Positions 1 to 9,614 of a stretch of 64,000 nucleotides of DNA are shown here, piece after piece (the stretch's first letter is position 1; every line of letters starts with the position of its first letter). Where the stretch lies: positions 124,001 through 188,000 of the forward strand of contig NC_007940.1 in assembly GCF_000012385.1 (NCBI RefSeq), written 5' to 3'. The notes beneath the pieces are model-generated. The model was not told the DNA's origin, did not search any database, and saw only the letters and a list, made by a program, of their open reading frames with translations. Made by a program: the position numbers and the translations under genes. Source of the stretch: Rickettsia bellii RML369-C. GTDB taxonomy: Bacteria > Pseudomonadota > Alphaproteobacteria > Rickettsiales > Rickettsiaceae.

Positions 1-1665
1 ACCAAGTACCATAGAATAGACTTTTTGTGGATTATCATTAATTCCGAATCGCTTAATTATATCAACGATTTTGGTGAGTCCCACCGCAGTTGCTACTCTA
101 ACTGTTACAAGATTACGGGATTTTTCAAGTCCGGTACGCATAGTAATTGGTCCTAGAAACTTACCCTCATAATTTTTAGGACGCCAGCTAGGCATCCCGG
201 GACCTTGTGAGATTTCAATAGGACCATCGTTAAAAATCTGATTTGGTTTAACGCCATTTTCAAGGGCTGCTAGATAAACAAAAGTTTTACTTAAAGAACC
301 TGGTTGACGAAGTGCTTGTGTTACCCTGTCAAATTTACTAGCAAAGAAATCATATCCGCCGACGCTTGTAAGAACCTGTCCAGTATTTGGATTCATGACC
401 ATAATAGCACCGTTTACTTCTGGAATTTGCCGTAAGGCATAATAATCTTTTACAGGTTCTACAACTATTACATCACCCTTTGTTAGTAGCTTTTTAGCTG
501 ATTTAAGCTCACTTTTTGCCCATTTCATTTCAGAAATAGGGATTTTAGATTTAGCTCCGCTTGCAAACCCGATCTCAGCTTGAGTATCAGTAACTTCTAA
601 AACTACAGCGATTTTATATTCTAGAAGCGATGGTGTGGTTGGTAATTTTTTTAGTTCTTCTTGCCAATTATCAAGTGAAATAGTAGCTATAGCTTTTCTG
701 AAACCACGTTTTCTATCAAAATCTCTAAGACCTTTTCGTAGTGACTCTTCAGCAAATTTTTGCATTTTAGCATCTAAAGAAGTAATGATAGTAAGACCGC
801 TAGTATAAAATTCGTCTTTACTACCTAGCATTTTAATTACTTCATCCCTAACTTGCTCAGCATAATAATCAGCCGTAACAGTTTCATCTTGGTCTCGCTT
901 TCGTAGCGTAATTGGACTATCTACTGCCTCTTTTGCTGCATCGCTTGTGATATAACCATCTTCTAGCATCCGCATTATTACATAATCACGACGAGCTTTA
1001 ACCCTAGCATAATTTTTCTCAGGATTAAGTTCAGAAGGTGCTTTAGGTAATGCTGCAATAAAAGCTGACTCCGCAATAGTTAGCTCCTCTACTGATTTGT
1101 TAAAATAATTTTGTGCGGCAGTTGCAACCCCATACGCACCACGCCCAAAAAATGTTTGATTGAGATATAATTCTAAAATCTGGTCTTTGGTAAATACTCT
1201 TGAGATCATATAAGATAAAATTGCTTCTTTGATCTTACGTTGAAACGATACTTCATTGGTAAGTAAAAAATTCTTTACTACCTGCTGAGTAATAGTAGAA
1301 GCACCCTCCATACGCCTATGATGAAGAAAATTTGATATGTTAAGAAATGCTGCCCTAACTATTCCAAATAAATCAACCCCTTGGTGGTTATAGAAATTTT
1401 TATCCTCTGCAGCAATAAAGCTTTCTTTTAATGAGGTAGGAATACTGTTAATTGGGATAAATACACGCCGCTCGAAAGCATATTCCTCCATTAATTTTCC
1501 ATCACGAGAATAAATACGGGTTACCGAGGGAGGATAATATCTTGCTAGCTGTCTATAATCAGGTAAATCACGAGAATAGTAATATATTATATAAGCGACA
1601 ATTCCGCAGCCTATTAAAAAAAGCAAAGCAAGAATTTTTAAACAAAAAAATAGAGATTTGTACAT
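1..1665 (-). CDS. mrcA: Penicillin-binding protein 1A, 5' part (3' end outside window)
   Basis: Class A PBP that polymerises glycan strands and cross-links peptidoglycan from the periplasmic face. Reading the minus strand from ATG at 1665 gives 555 open codons to the window edge, so the 3' end is missing. Visible are an N-terminal membrane anchor (residues 5-29), the GT51 motif EDKNFYNHQGVD (87-98), GASTITQQ (121-128), and the transpeptidase motifs SLSK (457-460, Ser457 the expected nucleophile) and SRN (516-518). The KTG motif should lie beyond base 1. The residues around SLSK differ slightly from the usual GSSFKP but keep SxxK. Family assignment is secure. Confidence 0.93.
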   Translation of the reverse strand, partial: MYKSLFFCLKILALLFLIGCGIVAYIIYYYSRDLPDYRQLARYYPPSVTRIYSRDGKLMEEYAFERRVFIPINSIPTSLKESFIAAEDKNFYNHQGVDLFGIVRAAFLNISNFLHHRRMEGASTITQQVVKNFLLTNEVSFQRKIKEAILSYMISRVFTKDQILELYLNQTFFGRGAYGVATAAQNYFNKSVEELTIAESAFIAALPKAPSELNPEKNYARVKARRDYVIMRMLEDGYITSDAAKEAVDSPITLRKRDQDETVTADYYAEQVRDEVIKMLGSKDEFYTSGLTIITSLDAKMQKFAEESLRKGLRDFDRKRGFRKAIATISLDNWQEELKKLPTTPSLLEYKIAVVLEVTDTQAEIGFASGAKSKIPISEMKWAKSELKSAKKLLTKGDVIVVEPVKDYYALRQIPEVNGAIMVMNPNTGQVLTSVGGYDFFASKFDRVTQALRQPGSLSKTFVYLAALENGVKPNQIFNDGPIEISQGPGMPSWRPKNYEGKFLGPITMRTGLEKSRNLVTVRVATAVGLTKIVDIIKRFGINDNPQKVYSMVLG

Positions 1666-1821
1666 GTATAGATGATATTTTTTTTTATTATACTAAAACT
1701 ATGCAATATTATAAAGTATTATCTCTTTATTTTAATTGGCTTAAAGCAATGAGTATATAATTTATCTAAGTAAATTACCACTTTTCGTATTATTTTTTCG
1801 ACACAAATAACACATCTAAAA

Positions 1822-3294
1822 TTATATCCCTATTCCTTGAGGTTGTCTTAATTGTTCTCTTTGTGCTTGTAACCTGTCTTGGTGAGTAGTTTTACCTGAT
1901 TCTTTATTATTCATCTCTATATTGGGTTTATTAGAAGTACCAGCATAAATATCAGGATTTAGAGCAAACTTTTGCATTTCTCCACTTTGTGGCATTGTAT
2001 TTATAAGGGTTTTATATTCTTCAAATGTTGGTTCTATCTTATCATAATTTGATAAGTGTTCTTTTATATGCTTGCTGAAATATGTATTAATTACGGATAA
2101 TATTTTTTCCTCTTCCTTAGATAATTTTTCTGGAGTGTTGATCGGTAAATCTTGCATACCTAGTATTGATTCTTGCAAAAGATCTTTTAAATTCTCATTT
2201 GCTATAATCGTACTATCTTTCTTACTTAATTCATCTTTAGCTAATGCATCTAAAAACGGTTTTATATTTTCTTCAGTGATATTATTTTTTTGTGCTTCTC
2301 CCTCTCTTTGAGTTTCTTTATATTTTCCCCAATCATCGCTTAGTTCGGGCTTAATTTCTTCTGCAGTTGTGATAATCTGCACCCATGTTCCTTGAATACA
2401 GCTACTCGAATCATCTCCATAATTTGTAGCTGCTACATATAATTGTTTGGCTAGTTTGAATTTCTGTTGCTCTTTATATACTTTTTCTATATCTAAGCCA
2501 CTTTCTTTATTAAAAAGTGCTTTTACTTCATTTTCATTTAATGATTTTAAATTATCATATATTTCAGCCCTATTCTTTCCTTGTTTTTTGGTAAGTAAAG
2601 TTACAGTTAATTCTTTTATTTGCTTAAAATTCGGTTTCGTTTCTGAAGCAAGCTTTGAAATTAGCCCTATAGATTGCGGTATAGTAATTTTTTTTTCAGC
2701 ATCTTTAGTCCAATCATATTGCATTCGTTCTGTCGGATATCCCTCATTGTACTCACCATTACTATCTTTTCTAAGATAATTCTCATTTAACACTTTAAAT
2801 GCTTTATCTATAACTATCTTTATAAATTCCTTATCAGATGGAAGTGTATTACCTCGTAAAGTTTTTTCCATAACGCTTTCTTTCTCTTGAGCAGTAAGAT
2901 CTAATAAATCTATAGCCAGATCAAGATTCTTACTAAATAAGTCTTTCACTTCACTTTTATATTTTTCTGCTTCTTCTGTAAGTTTAATATAATTATCACT
3001 AAATACTTGTACTAACTCATTAGTAAAAAAATTTGTACGCTTTGTTACTTCTGATGTATGTACTGACTGTGCGTCATTCACAATACTAAGCATTATATTA
3101 TCTGGATCTATTTCTTTAGAAGGAATCATGCCTTTTTCAAAAAATAATTTCTGCATTTCAGGGTCATGTGTATAAAAATGCATTAAATTATGATCATATT
3201 CATCTTTGGTGTTAACTAAAAAAGGATATTTTTCTTGATTATTCAATATGTATTTAATATATTCATCTTTTCCTTGTTGAGCAAAACTAAACAT
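1822..3294 (-). CDS. Hypothetical 490-residue protein, possible effector
   Basis: I do not recognise a catalytic family. The first 60 residues resemble a single degenerate ankyrin-type repeat (NTKDEYDHNLMHFY, then MQKLFFEKG). The middle is helical and lysine/glutamate-rich. A cysteine-containing motif DDSSSCIQGTWVQI sits near residues 290-305. The C-terminus is polar and glutamine/arginine-rich (QAQREQLRQPQ). No signal peptide or membrane segment is visible. It begins 42 bp after the LRR gene on the same strand, so the two may be co-transcribed. A secreted, host-directed role is only inference from composition and neighbour. Confidence 0.7.
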   Translation of the reverse strand: MFSFAQQGKDEYIKYILNNQEKYPFLVNTKDEYDHNLMHFYTHDPEMQKLFFEKGMIPSKEIDPDNIMLSIVNDAQSVHTSEVTKRTNFFTNELVQVFSDNYIKLTEEAEKYKSEVKDLFSKNLDLAIDLLDLTAQEKESVMEKTLRGNTLPSDKEFIKIVIDKAFKVLNENYLRKDSNGEYNEGYPTERMQYDWTKDAEKKITIPQSIGLISKLASETKPNFKQIKELTVTLLTKKQGKNRAEIYDNLKSLNENEVKALFNKESGLDIEKVYKEQQKFKLAKQLYVAATNYGDDSSSCIQGTWVQIITTAEEIKPELSDDWGKYKETQREGEAQKNNITEENIKPFLDALAKDELSKKDSTIIANENLKDLLQESILGMQDLPINTPEKLSKEEEKILSVINTYFSKHIKEHLSNYDKIEPTFEEYKTLINTMPQSGEMQKFALNPDIYAGTSNKPNIEMNNKESGKTTHQDRLQAQREQLRQPQGIGI

Positions 3295-3336
3295 TATATC
3301 TTTTATTCTTTCTTCTTTATTAAAATCGGAATTAGA

Positions 3337-4176
3337 TTAAAAATCTCTCAACTGAATTAAATAATTACAAAACTCGCTTAATCCATTATCATCGGCAATC
3401 TTTAATTCTTGAATTTTAGGTAATTTTTTTACAATATCTTCTATTTCTTCAATCGACATTAGTGTTGATAATGAGATAATAGTAAGATTTTTTGTGCTTG
3501 AAGAATTAACTAAATCCGTTATCCCTTTATTCGTAATATCATTACAATCTTTAAAATTAATATTAGTAATATTTTGCATATTTAGAGAATTTGCTAAATC
3601 CATCAACGCTTTATCCGTGATAATAGTTCCTCTGAAATTAATGCTGGTAATATTTTGCATATTTGAAGAGTTTGTTAAATCCGTTAACGCTTTATCCGTA
3701 ATGTTGCACCTTCCTAAATTAATGCTAGTAAGGTTTTGCATATTTGGTGAATTTACTAAACTTTCTACTCCTTTATCAGTAATCTTATAACAGTCCTCAA
3801 AACTAATGCTGTTAAGGTTCTGTATATTTTGTGAATCCGCTAAAGCCTCTATTCCTTTATCTGTAATCTTGTAACAGTATTGAAAATTAATGCTGGTAAG
3901 ATTCTGCATATTTGGCGAATTAGCTAAAGCCTCTATTCCTTTATCTGTAATATAGATACAATTTATAAAATTAATGTCAGTAAGATTTTGTATATTTGAT
4001 GAATTTACTAAATTCTGTATAATTCCATCATTAATATACTTCCCAGCTAACTTTAATTGGGTCACTTGATGGTTATTGCTTAAATATTCAAGTAAATCAG
4101 GAATATCTGGCTCTTTTAAGTCAGCGTTTTCTAAATCTAATAAAGTACTTTCTTTATATGAATCAAATTTCATCAC
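3337..4176 (-). CDS. Leucine-rich repeat protein, 279 residues
   Basis: At least six consecutive repeats of about 25-26 residues follow the pattern ITDKGIEALANSPNMQNLTS-INF, the cysteine/asparagine-containing LRR type seen in F-box/AMN1-like proteins. Repeats run from about residue 35 to 250, with short capping segments at each end. There is no signal peptide or membrane helix, so it is cytoplasmic or exported by a Sec-independent route. It lies 42 bp upstream of the 490-residue hypothetical gene on the same strand. LRR proteins usually bind other proteins; the partner cannot be told from sequence. Near-identical repeats suggest recent expansion within the gene. Confidence 0.85.
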   Translation of the reverse strand: MMKFDSYKESTLLDLENADLKEPDIPDLLEYLSNNHQVTQLKLAGKYINDGIIQNLVNSSNIQNLTDINFINCIYITDKGIEALANSPNMQNLTSINFQYCYKITDKGIEALADSQNIQNLNSISFEDCYKITDKGVESLVNSPNMQNLTSINLGRCNITDKALTDLTNSSNMQNITSINFRGTIITDKALMDLANSLNMQNITNINFKDCNDITNKGITDLVNSSSTKNLTIISLSTLMSIEEIEDIVKKLPKIQELKIADDNGLSEFCNYLIQLRDF

Positions 4177-4344
4177 ATCATTATACCCTTAATCAAATTG
4201 TCCTATATAATTATATTATTAATAATTTACTTTCCCAGATCAACTTATTAAATATTATTAACATATAAAATTAAATAACCTGACAAAAAAAGTACAATAT
4301 ATAGTATGAATAAATAAAGAATAGGAGTATTTGAAAAGGAACAT

Positions 4345-4402
4345 ATACTTCGTTTAATTTGAAAAATTAGCAGATAATGATTATCGCTCTTTCAAATTAA
4401 AC
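4345..4402. repeat. Degenerate palindromic element (family A-like)
   Basis: Short imperfect palindrome with the ends of the A-type Rickettsia palindromic element (CTTCGTTTAATTTGAAAAA at the left, CTCTTTCAAATTAAAC at the right) and a shrunken middle. It lies between the miaB 3' end and the LRR gene. Confidence 0.5.
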
Positions 4403-4424
4403 TATTATATTAAATTTTAAAGTA

Positions 4425-5765
4425 TCAACGGTATATTTCACCACTTAAACTATTAAGTGCTGCTTTAGTAATTTTTACCTCAATAATTTTACCAAGTAAA
4501 TCTTTATTAGGATTTTTGATATATACGGACTGCATATAAGGTGTTTTACCTATGATCTGATCATCAAATTTACCATCACGATCAAATAAAACTTTCATTG
4601 TAGAACCTATACAACTTTCATTAAAAGCTAATTGCTGAGCCGCAAGCTCTTTCTGCAATATGGTTAATCTTTCTGATTTAATATGCTCAGGCACTTGATC
4701 GGTTCTTGTTGCACCTGGGGTACCAGGACGTGGGCTATATTTAAATGAATAGCATTGACCATATTTTACTTTGCGGACTAAATCTAAAGTATCTGCAAAA
4801 TCTTCATCTGTTTCGCCAGGAAATCCAACAATAAAATCAGAAGATAAAACTATATCAGCTCTTGCTTTTCTTAAGCGATCAATTATATCAAAGTAATAAT
4901 CCCGATCATGTTTGCGGTTCATTGCCTTGAGTGTTTTATTTGAACCTGATTGCACTGGAAGATGTAAAAACGGCATTAATTTAGGCTCTAAGCCGTGCAA
5001 GCTTATTAAGTCATCTGTCATATCTATCGGATGTGACGTGGTGTAACGTAATCTCTCTAAATTTGGAATTTTTACTAAATGCCTTATCAAATCAGCAAGA
5101 GTAAATACTTTATCGTCTGATGTTTTGCCGTGATAAGCATTAACATTCTGTCCAAGCAGCATAATTTCTTTAGCACCGCTACTAACTATCTTTAAGGCTT
5201 CTCTATAAACTTGCTCTACGTTTCTTGAAAATTCAGCACCTCTAGTATAAGGTACTACGCAAAAAGTACAAAACTTATCGCACCCCTCTTGCACTGATAT
5301 AAAGCTACTAGCTCCTTGCGGATATAACTGTTCAGGTAATTGGTCAAATTTTGCTTCTTCAACAAAATCAAGATCGATTAAATGCTTTTCGTGTCTAACA
5401 ACTTTAGAAATTAATTCAGGTAAATTATAATAAGATTGAGGACCAACTACGATATCAACATAAGGAGTTCTGGTAAAAATTTCTTCGCCCTCAGCTTGTG
5501 CAACACAGCCAGCTACTACTATTATTGCTGAATTTAGACCTTGTTTTTTTCGTGCATCTTGTAATTTTTTAATACGACCAAGTTCTGAGTAGGTTTTTTC
5601 TGCGGCTTTTTCTCTAATATGGCAAGTATTTAAAATAATAACATCTGCTTCTTCGATATTTTCCGTAGGCTCATAGCCATAAGGATATAGCAAATCCTGC
5701 ATCTTAACGGAGTCATACACATTCATCTGACATCCGTAAGTTTTAATATAAAGCTTCTTACTCAT
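4425..5765 (-). CDS. miaB: tRNA-2-methylthio-N6-dimethylallyladenosine synthase MiaB
   Basis: Radical-SAM methylthiotransferase that adds a 2-methylthio group to i6A37 of tRNAs reading UNN codons. The 446 residues are the usual family length. In order: the N-terminal UPF0004 domain starting [12 protein letters not shown] with cysteines for the auxiliary Fe-S cluster (YGCQMN, NTCHIRE, AGCVAQ), the radical-SAM CxxxCxxC motif (CDKFCTFC, about residue 160), and a C-terminal TRAM domain. The start ATG is followed by the typical KKLYIKT sequence. It stands alone between the LRR gene and the small charged genes. Confidence 0.96.
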   Translation of the reverse strand: MSKKLYIKTYGCQMNVYDSVKMQDLLYPYGYEPTENIEEADVIILNTCHIREKAAEKTYSELGRIKKLQDARKKQGLNSAIIVVAGCVAQAEGEEIFTRTPYVDIVVGPQSYYNLPELISKVVRHEKHLIDLDFVEEAKFDQLPEQLYPQGASSFISVQEGCDKFCTFCVVPYTRGAEFSRNVEQVYREALKIVSSGAKEIMLLGQNVNAYHGKTSDDKVFTLADLIRHLVKIPNLERLRYTTSHPIDMTDDLISLHGLEPKLMPFLHLPVQSGSNKTLKAMNRKHDRDYYFDIIDRLRKARADIVLSSDFIVGFPGETDEDFADTLDLVRKVKYGQCYSFKYSPRPGTPGATRTDQVPEHIKSERLTILQKELAAQQLAFNESCIGSTMKVLFDRDGKFDDQIIGKTPYMQSVYIKNPNKDLLGKIIEVKITKAALNSLSGEIYR

Positions 5766-5858
5766 ATTGTTTTGTAATACCTTAAAAAGGTCTACATTAT
5801 AATATATTTAAATAACTTTATCAAATTTTAAATAATATTAGATGATAGGTTACTTAGG

Positions 5859-5887
5859 TTCTATGCATTTTTTAAAAATGCATAGAA
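5859..5887. terminator. Perfect inverted repeat, possible terminator
   Basis: Fourteen bases (TTCTATGCATTTTT) and their exact complement separated by one base. It lies just past the stop of the minus-strand 77-residue gene and upstream of miaB. The T-rich part is inside the stem and not after it, so it may be a processed or bidirectional hairpin instead of a classic terminator. Confidence 0.4.
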
Positions 5888-5942
5888 TTTGGAATTTGTG
5901 TAAATTCTAGATAGGTTATATGAAAATAAAGAAGAAAGATAA

Positions 5943-6176
5943 TTATATTATTTCACATTTAGAGTGATGTTTAGTACCTCCTAAATTTTTAACGTTATTA
6001 TCTTGTTCTTGATGCAAATCTCCATGATGAGGTGTTGTTGTATGGTAATTAACCATTTTTTCTAGATTTTTGGAATCTTGCTGTGTTTGTTGTACAAAAG
6101 CTTTGTTTGCTTCAGGGGTATAAGTTTTTTGGAATTCTTTAAATAATTCTTCTGCAGTTTTTTTTCCTTTAGACAT
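5943..6176 (-). CDS. Small hypothetical protein, 77 residues
   Basis: Not recognised. A hydrophilic protein starting MSKGKKTAEELFKEFQKTY, rich in glutamine, asparagine, histidine and lysine, without membrane segments. The start has a good Shine-Dalgarno (AAGGAGAA just upstream on the minus strand), which supports real translation. It lies 50 bp downstream of the 350-residue coiled-coil gene on the same strand and shares its polar, Q/H-rich composition, so the two may form one transcript. The C-terminus ends in GGTKHHSKCEII. No function can be proposed from sequence. Confidence 0.6.
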   Translation of the reverse strand: MSKGKKTAEELFKEFQKTYTPEANKAFVQQTQQDSKNLEKMVNYHTTTPHHGDLHQEQDNNVKNLGGTKHHSKCEII

Positions 6177-6226
6177 AATTTTCTCCTTTTTTAGTTTTGT
6201 GATTGATTATTTTATAGACGAATGAA

Positions 6227-7279
6227 TTATATTTCCCGACCTATTTTTTTTTGATTATTAATTTGTGGTTGTACATTTTGCGATATAGTTTTTTTAGGTT
6301 CTGAATTAGTTAAAGAATCTTTTATTTTATCGCACTGGTGTTGAGTTTTTACATTTTGACGTATTTGTTTATCATTTTCATCTAGCTCTTTATTATTTGT
6401 TATTGCATCATGTTGATTGTAAAGTAAAACATGTTTTTGCTTTAATTGTTCATGTTTATCAGGACTTCTAGTATGTTCTGTTTTTTCTATAGCATCTTTA
6501 AATTGTTTTATGTGTACGTGATCTTTTTCATGCGATGATTTTAATTTATCGAGATCACTCTTTATGTTTTGTCTTATTTCTCGAGCTTTTTCTAATAATT
6601 CCTTATTCGCTGCTAGCTTGTCATGATTAGTTTTTAATTTATTTATTTGCTCTGGGGTTAAATGTTGTTTTTTTATTTGCGATAAGCTGTTAATTTCTTT
6701 TTCTAGCTCTTCCTTTTCTTGCTGAGCTTTCTCAAATACTTCATTTATTCCTTTCTCTTGTTCTTTAAGCCCTGCAAATTTTTGTCTACGCTCTTCTACT
6801 TCTTGATGAGTTAGTATATTTTTATCTACAGCTTTTTCATCAATTGTTATCTCCCCTTTAGAATCTTTTTTTACCATTTCTTCTAGTGGGGTATATAATT
6901 TTTTATACTCTTCTAGATTTTCCTTAAATTTATCGTGTTTAGTATTAAGCTCTCTAATTTGCTCTGTTACTTTTGCTTTATATTTTTGTATCTCTTCTTG
7001 TTGTAGTTGTTGTTGTAATTTTTCTAAGTCTCTTGCATAAGTTTCAGAATTAGATTGTATTTCAGAAGTTTCTTGCTTTTTTATTATAGTGTTTTGAATT
7101 TCATCAATTATATTATTAAGATAACTATTATCAGATTTTAGCGATCGTATTTGACTTGCTAATCTACTTAACTCTGCAGGATTATTAGTAGCACTTACTT
7201 GAGAAAGGATAGATTTAATTTCATTAGAAATTTGAAGATCATCTATCTGTTTCTTGCTTATATTTTCTTTATTACTCAC
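6227..7279 (-). CDS. Coiled-coil hypothetical protein, 350 residues
   Basis: Almost the whole chain is predicted helix with heptad-like spacing and strongly charged (KLQQQLQQEEIQKYK, LKEQEKGINEVFEKAQQEKEELEKEI). There is no signal peptide, membrane helix or enzyme motif. The C-terminal 40 residues are lysine/asparagine/glutamine-rich and end KKIGREI. Such basic, unstructured tails occur in type IV-secreted rickettsial effectors, but this is composition only. It precedes the 77-residue gene on the same strand. Structural or effector roles are both possible. Confidence 0.65.
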   Translation of the reverse strand: MSNKENISKKQIDDLQISNEIKSILSQVSATNNPAELSRLASQIRSLKSDNSYLNNIIDEIQNTIIKKQETSEIQSNSETYARDLEKLQQQLQQEEIQKYKAKVTEQIRELNTKHDKFKENLEEYKKLYTPLEEMVKKDSKGEITIDEKAVDKNILTHQEVEERRQKFAGLKEQEKGINEVFEKAQQEKEELEKEINSLSQIKKQHLTPEQINKLKTNHDKLAANKELLEKAREIRQNIKSDLDKLKSSHEKDHVHIKQFKDAIEKTEHTRSPDKHEQLKQKHVLLYNQHDAITNNKELDENDKQIRQNVKTQHQCDKIKDSLTNSEPKKTISQNVQPQINNQKKIGREI

Positions 7280-7373
7280 AATAACCTTTTATATCTATTA
7301 CTCTAATTGCGAAAAAACGTTAGCAAAACGTTAGCAAATAGTAAAATTTAAGTCAAGCATTTATTAACAAAAA

Positions 7374-9161
7374 TTAACTTTGTATTGTAAGCCACTGATT
7401 TAATAACTCATCAAGTTTCTTTTTATCATTAACTAGTTGAGTACTGATTTGATTATATTTTTGAGGGTTTGCAAGGTATAGATTACTATCCTCAAGTTGC
7501 TTTTCTAAAGCCTTAATTGAAGCTTCTAATTTGTCAATTTCATTTGGTAATGTTTCAAGCAAACGTTGATATTTGTAAGATAGCTTTTTATTTTGTGTTT
7601 CTTTAGGACTAGAAGTAAGAGTTATAGGTTTTGAGGTTTTTTTAATTGTAGGACTTGCAGTAAAATATTGTTTGTAATCTTCATATCCACCTGTTAAATC
7701 GTGAATTTTACCTTGAGCAAAGACTAAAGTACGTGTAACTAATCTATCTAAGAAATCACGATCATGACTAACTACTATTAAAGTGCCGGAATAATCTGCA
7801 AGTATGTCTAGTAAAATCTCTAAACTATCCATATCTAAATCATTGGTTGGTTCATCTAGGATAAGCAAATTGCCAGGGTTAATTAAAATTTTTGCTAGTA
7901 ATAGCCTGTTAGCCTCACCTCCTGATAGAATAGCAGTTTTAGCATTTAGTAGCTTAGGGTCGAACATGAATTGCTTTAAATAACCAGCAACATGCATGGT
8001 TTTATCATTAGGCAAAAATACCTGATCCCCACCAGTAGGACATAAAGTTTGCTGCAAAGTATGATTATGGTTTAGTTTTTCTCGATGTTGATCAAAATAT
8101 GAGATATCTAAATTACCACCATATATAATTTTGCCGATTTCAGGAGTAAGTTGTTTGGTTAGTAATTTGATAAAAGTAGATTTTCCTGAGCCATTCGCTC
8201 CAATTATTCCGATCTTTTCGCCTTTTTTAACACGGAAGCTAAAATTATCGATAATTTTAGTATTTTTATAGCTAAAACTAACATTATCAGCTTCGATAAT
8301 AAACTTACTTTTAGCTATATTTTCTTCAAGTTCTGCTTGTACTCTTTGTTTTGAACGAGCTAGCTTTGCCGCATGTTCTCTTGCTATTTCCCTTAGGGTT
8401 TTTAGCTGAGCAAGCCTTTTCTGGTTACGCTTACGTCTAGCTGTAACACCTGCATTTAACCATTCATTTTCTTGAGCTAATTTTTTATTTAATTTCCGCA
8501 GGGCTGCTTCTTCTTGCTCTATAATAATATTTTGCCATTCATCAAAATATTTGAATCCTTTATCGGATTTGCGTAAATGTCCACGATCAAGCCACCAAAT
8601 TTTATTAGTCACATTTGATAGGAAAGTTCTATCATGACTAACGCAAATAATCGCACCATTATATGATTTAACGTATCCTTCTAGCCATTCAATTGTTTCA
8701 ATATCTAAATGGTTAGTCGGCTCATCAAGCAATAATATTTCTGGCTCTAATATTAAGGTTTTAGCAAGGCTGGCTCTTCTAAGCTGTCCACCTGAGTAGG
8801 TGGATAGGTTATCTGTGCCGTTGATTTGTAACTTTTCTAGTATGATGTCGATTTGGTATTTATCTATCTCTTTGTTATTACTTTTTTGTTCTAGAATGAA
8901 ATCATAAACATCAGAATTAAGTTTGATCGCAATATCTTGTTTTAAATATCCGGTTGTGATTGCAGGGTCTTTAAATAGTTCTCCGTTATCTAACTCATAA
9001 TCTTCCGATATTACTTTCATTAGGCTTGATTTACCGCAGCCATTACGACCTATCAGACAAATCTTATCGCCTTTATATAAATAAAGTTCTAAGTCAGATA
9101 AAATTATTTTATCTGCAAAACTTAAATTACCGTCTTTAATGTAATAGATTGGAGTAGTCAT
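7374..9161 (-). CDS. uup: ABC-F family ATPase, Uup-like
   Basis: Soluble duplicated ABC ATPase without membrane domains. Domain 1 has Walker A GRNGCGKSS and signature STYSGGQLRRA. Domain 2 has GANGSGKST and LSGGEANRL. Each domain has an LLLDEPTNHLD or LILDEPTNDLD Walker B. A basic linker (TARRKRNQKRLAQL) joins the domains and a C-terminal coiled coil (about residues 525-595) matches the Uup DNA-binding tail. ABC-F proteins act on ribosomes; Uup is linked to precise transposon excision and ribosome function. The 595 residues are close to the usual length. Etta or another ABC-F subgroup is less likely because of the C-terminal coiled coil. Confidence 0.9.
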   Translation of the reverse strand: MTTPIYYIKDGNLSFADKIILSDLELYLYKGDKICLIGRNGCGKSSLMKVISEDYELDNGELFKDPAITTGYLKQDIAIKLNSDVYDFILEQKSNNKEIDKYQIDIILEKLQINGTDNLSTYSGGQLRRASLAKTLILEPEILLLDEPTNHLDIETIEWLEGYVKSYNGAIICVSHDRTFLSNVTNKIWWLDRGHLRKSDKGFKYFDEWQNIIIEQEEAALRKLNKKLAQENEWLNAGVTARRKRNQKRLAQLKTLREIAREHAAKLARSKQRVQAELEENIAKSKFIIEADNVSFSYKNTKIIDNFSFRVKKGEKIGIIGANGSGKSTFIKLLTKQLTPEIGKIIYGGNLDISYFDQHREKLNHNHTLQQTLCPTGGDQVFLPNDKTMHVAGYLKQFMFDPKLLNAKTAILSGGEANRLLLAKILINPGNLLILDEPTNDLDMDSLEILLDILADYSGTLIVVSHDRDFLDRLVTRTLVFAQGKIHDLTGGYEDYKQYFTASPTIKKTSKPITLTSSPKETQNKKLSYKYQRLLETLPNEIDKLEASIKALEKQLEDSNLYLANPQKYNQISTQLVNDKKKLDELLNQWLTIQS

Positions 9162-9267
9162 AAGAGTATGTTATGCCGTGGCTTTGTAACTAGATAAAAG
9201 TTATTCCCGCATTGCTTTGTTGCGTGGATCGAAAAACGCCCTAAGGTAGTCATGGCGTGATTTATTC

Positions 9268-9470
9268 TATAGTACTGGACAGTTTTTATTCTATGTCATT
9301 CCCGCGGAAGCGGGAATCCAGCATAAAGCGAGATACCTAAGCTTTTAATTTTAAGAAGTTACTGCGTTTATGTTTATTTTTTCTGGATTCCCGCTTCCGT
9401 GGGAATGACATATAAGGTCACCTACACCTGAATAAAATATAACATTTTTTTAATAACTGTCCGGTACTAT
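9268..9470. mobile_element. Small non-coding element with terminal inverted repeats (MITE-like)
   Basis: 203 bp. The left end is TATAGTACTGGACAG and the right end CTGTCCGGTACTAT, forming 14-base inverted ends with one mismatch. It is flanked by the direct repeat TGATTTATTC at 9258-9267 and 9471-9480. No ORF of its own. It carries a C-type palindromic repeat inside (9294-9412). Fragments with the same ends lie near 14605-14833 and 38850-38856. Confidence 0.75.
9294..9412. repeat. C-type palindromic repeat inside the MITE-like element
   Basis: About 119 bp with long inverted ends (GTCATTCCCGCGGAAGCGGG at the left, its near complement at the right) around an AT-rich middle. A second near-complete copy is at 63616-63735, with fragments at 34926 and 62640. 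Confidence 0.75.
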
Positions 9471-9614
9471 TGATTTATTCACGGGGTCCAGTTAAAAATA
9501 CTAATAAAATTAGTATTTTTTATTATTTTCTGGATCTAGTTTCCAAGCAACTAGATGACATAGTAACTCCTGAGATTGCTTCGTCGAAACTTTCAGTTTC
9601 TTCTCGCAATGACT

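Larger units (their letters stand above)
9249..9559. repeat. B-type palindromic repeat split by a nested element
   Basis: Left part 9249-9267 and right part 9471-9559 together make the common B-type repeat of this window (CGTGATTTATTCACGGG..., then the ACTAATAAAATTAGT core, then ...CAAGCAACTAGATGAC). It is interrupted at its first loop by the element at 9268-9470, which duplicated TGATTTATTC. This explains most of the 450-bp gap between uup and fabF. Confidence 0.8.

Noticed and set aside
1542..1760. 72-codon plus-strand ORF at the mrcA start
   Set aside because: Antisense to the membrane anchor of PBP1A and its AT-rich upstream region.
9268..9470. Calling the 203-bp element just another RPE
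   Set aside because: It has distinct inverted ends and a direct 10-bp flanking duplication, which the palindromic repeats here do not show.
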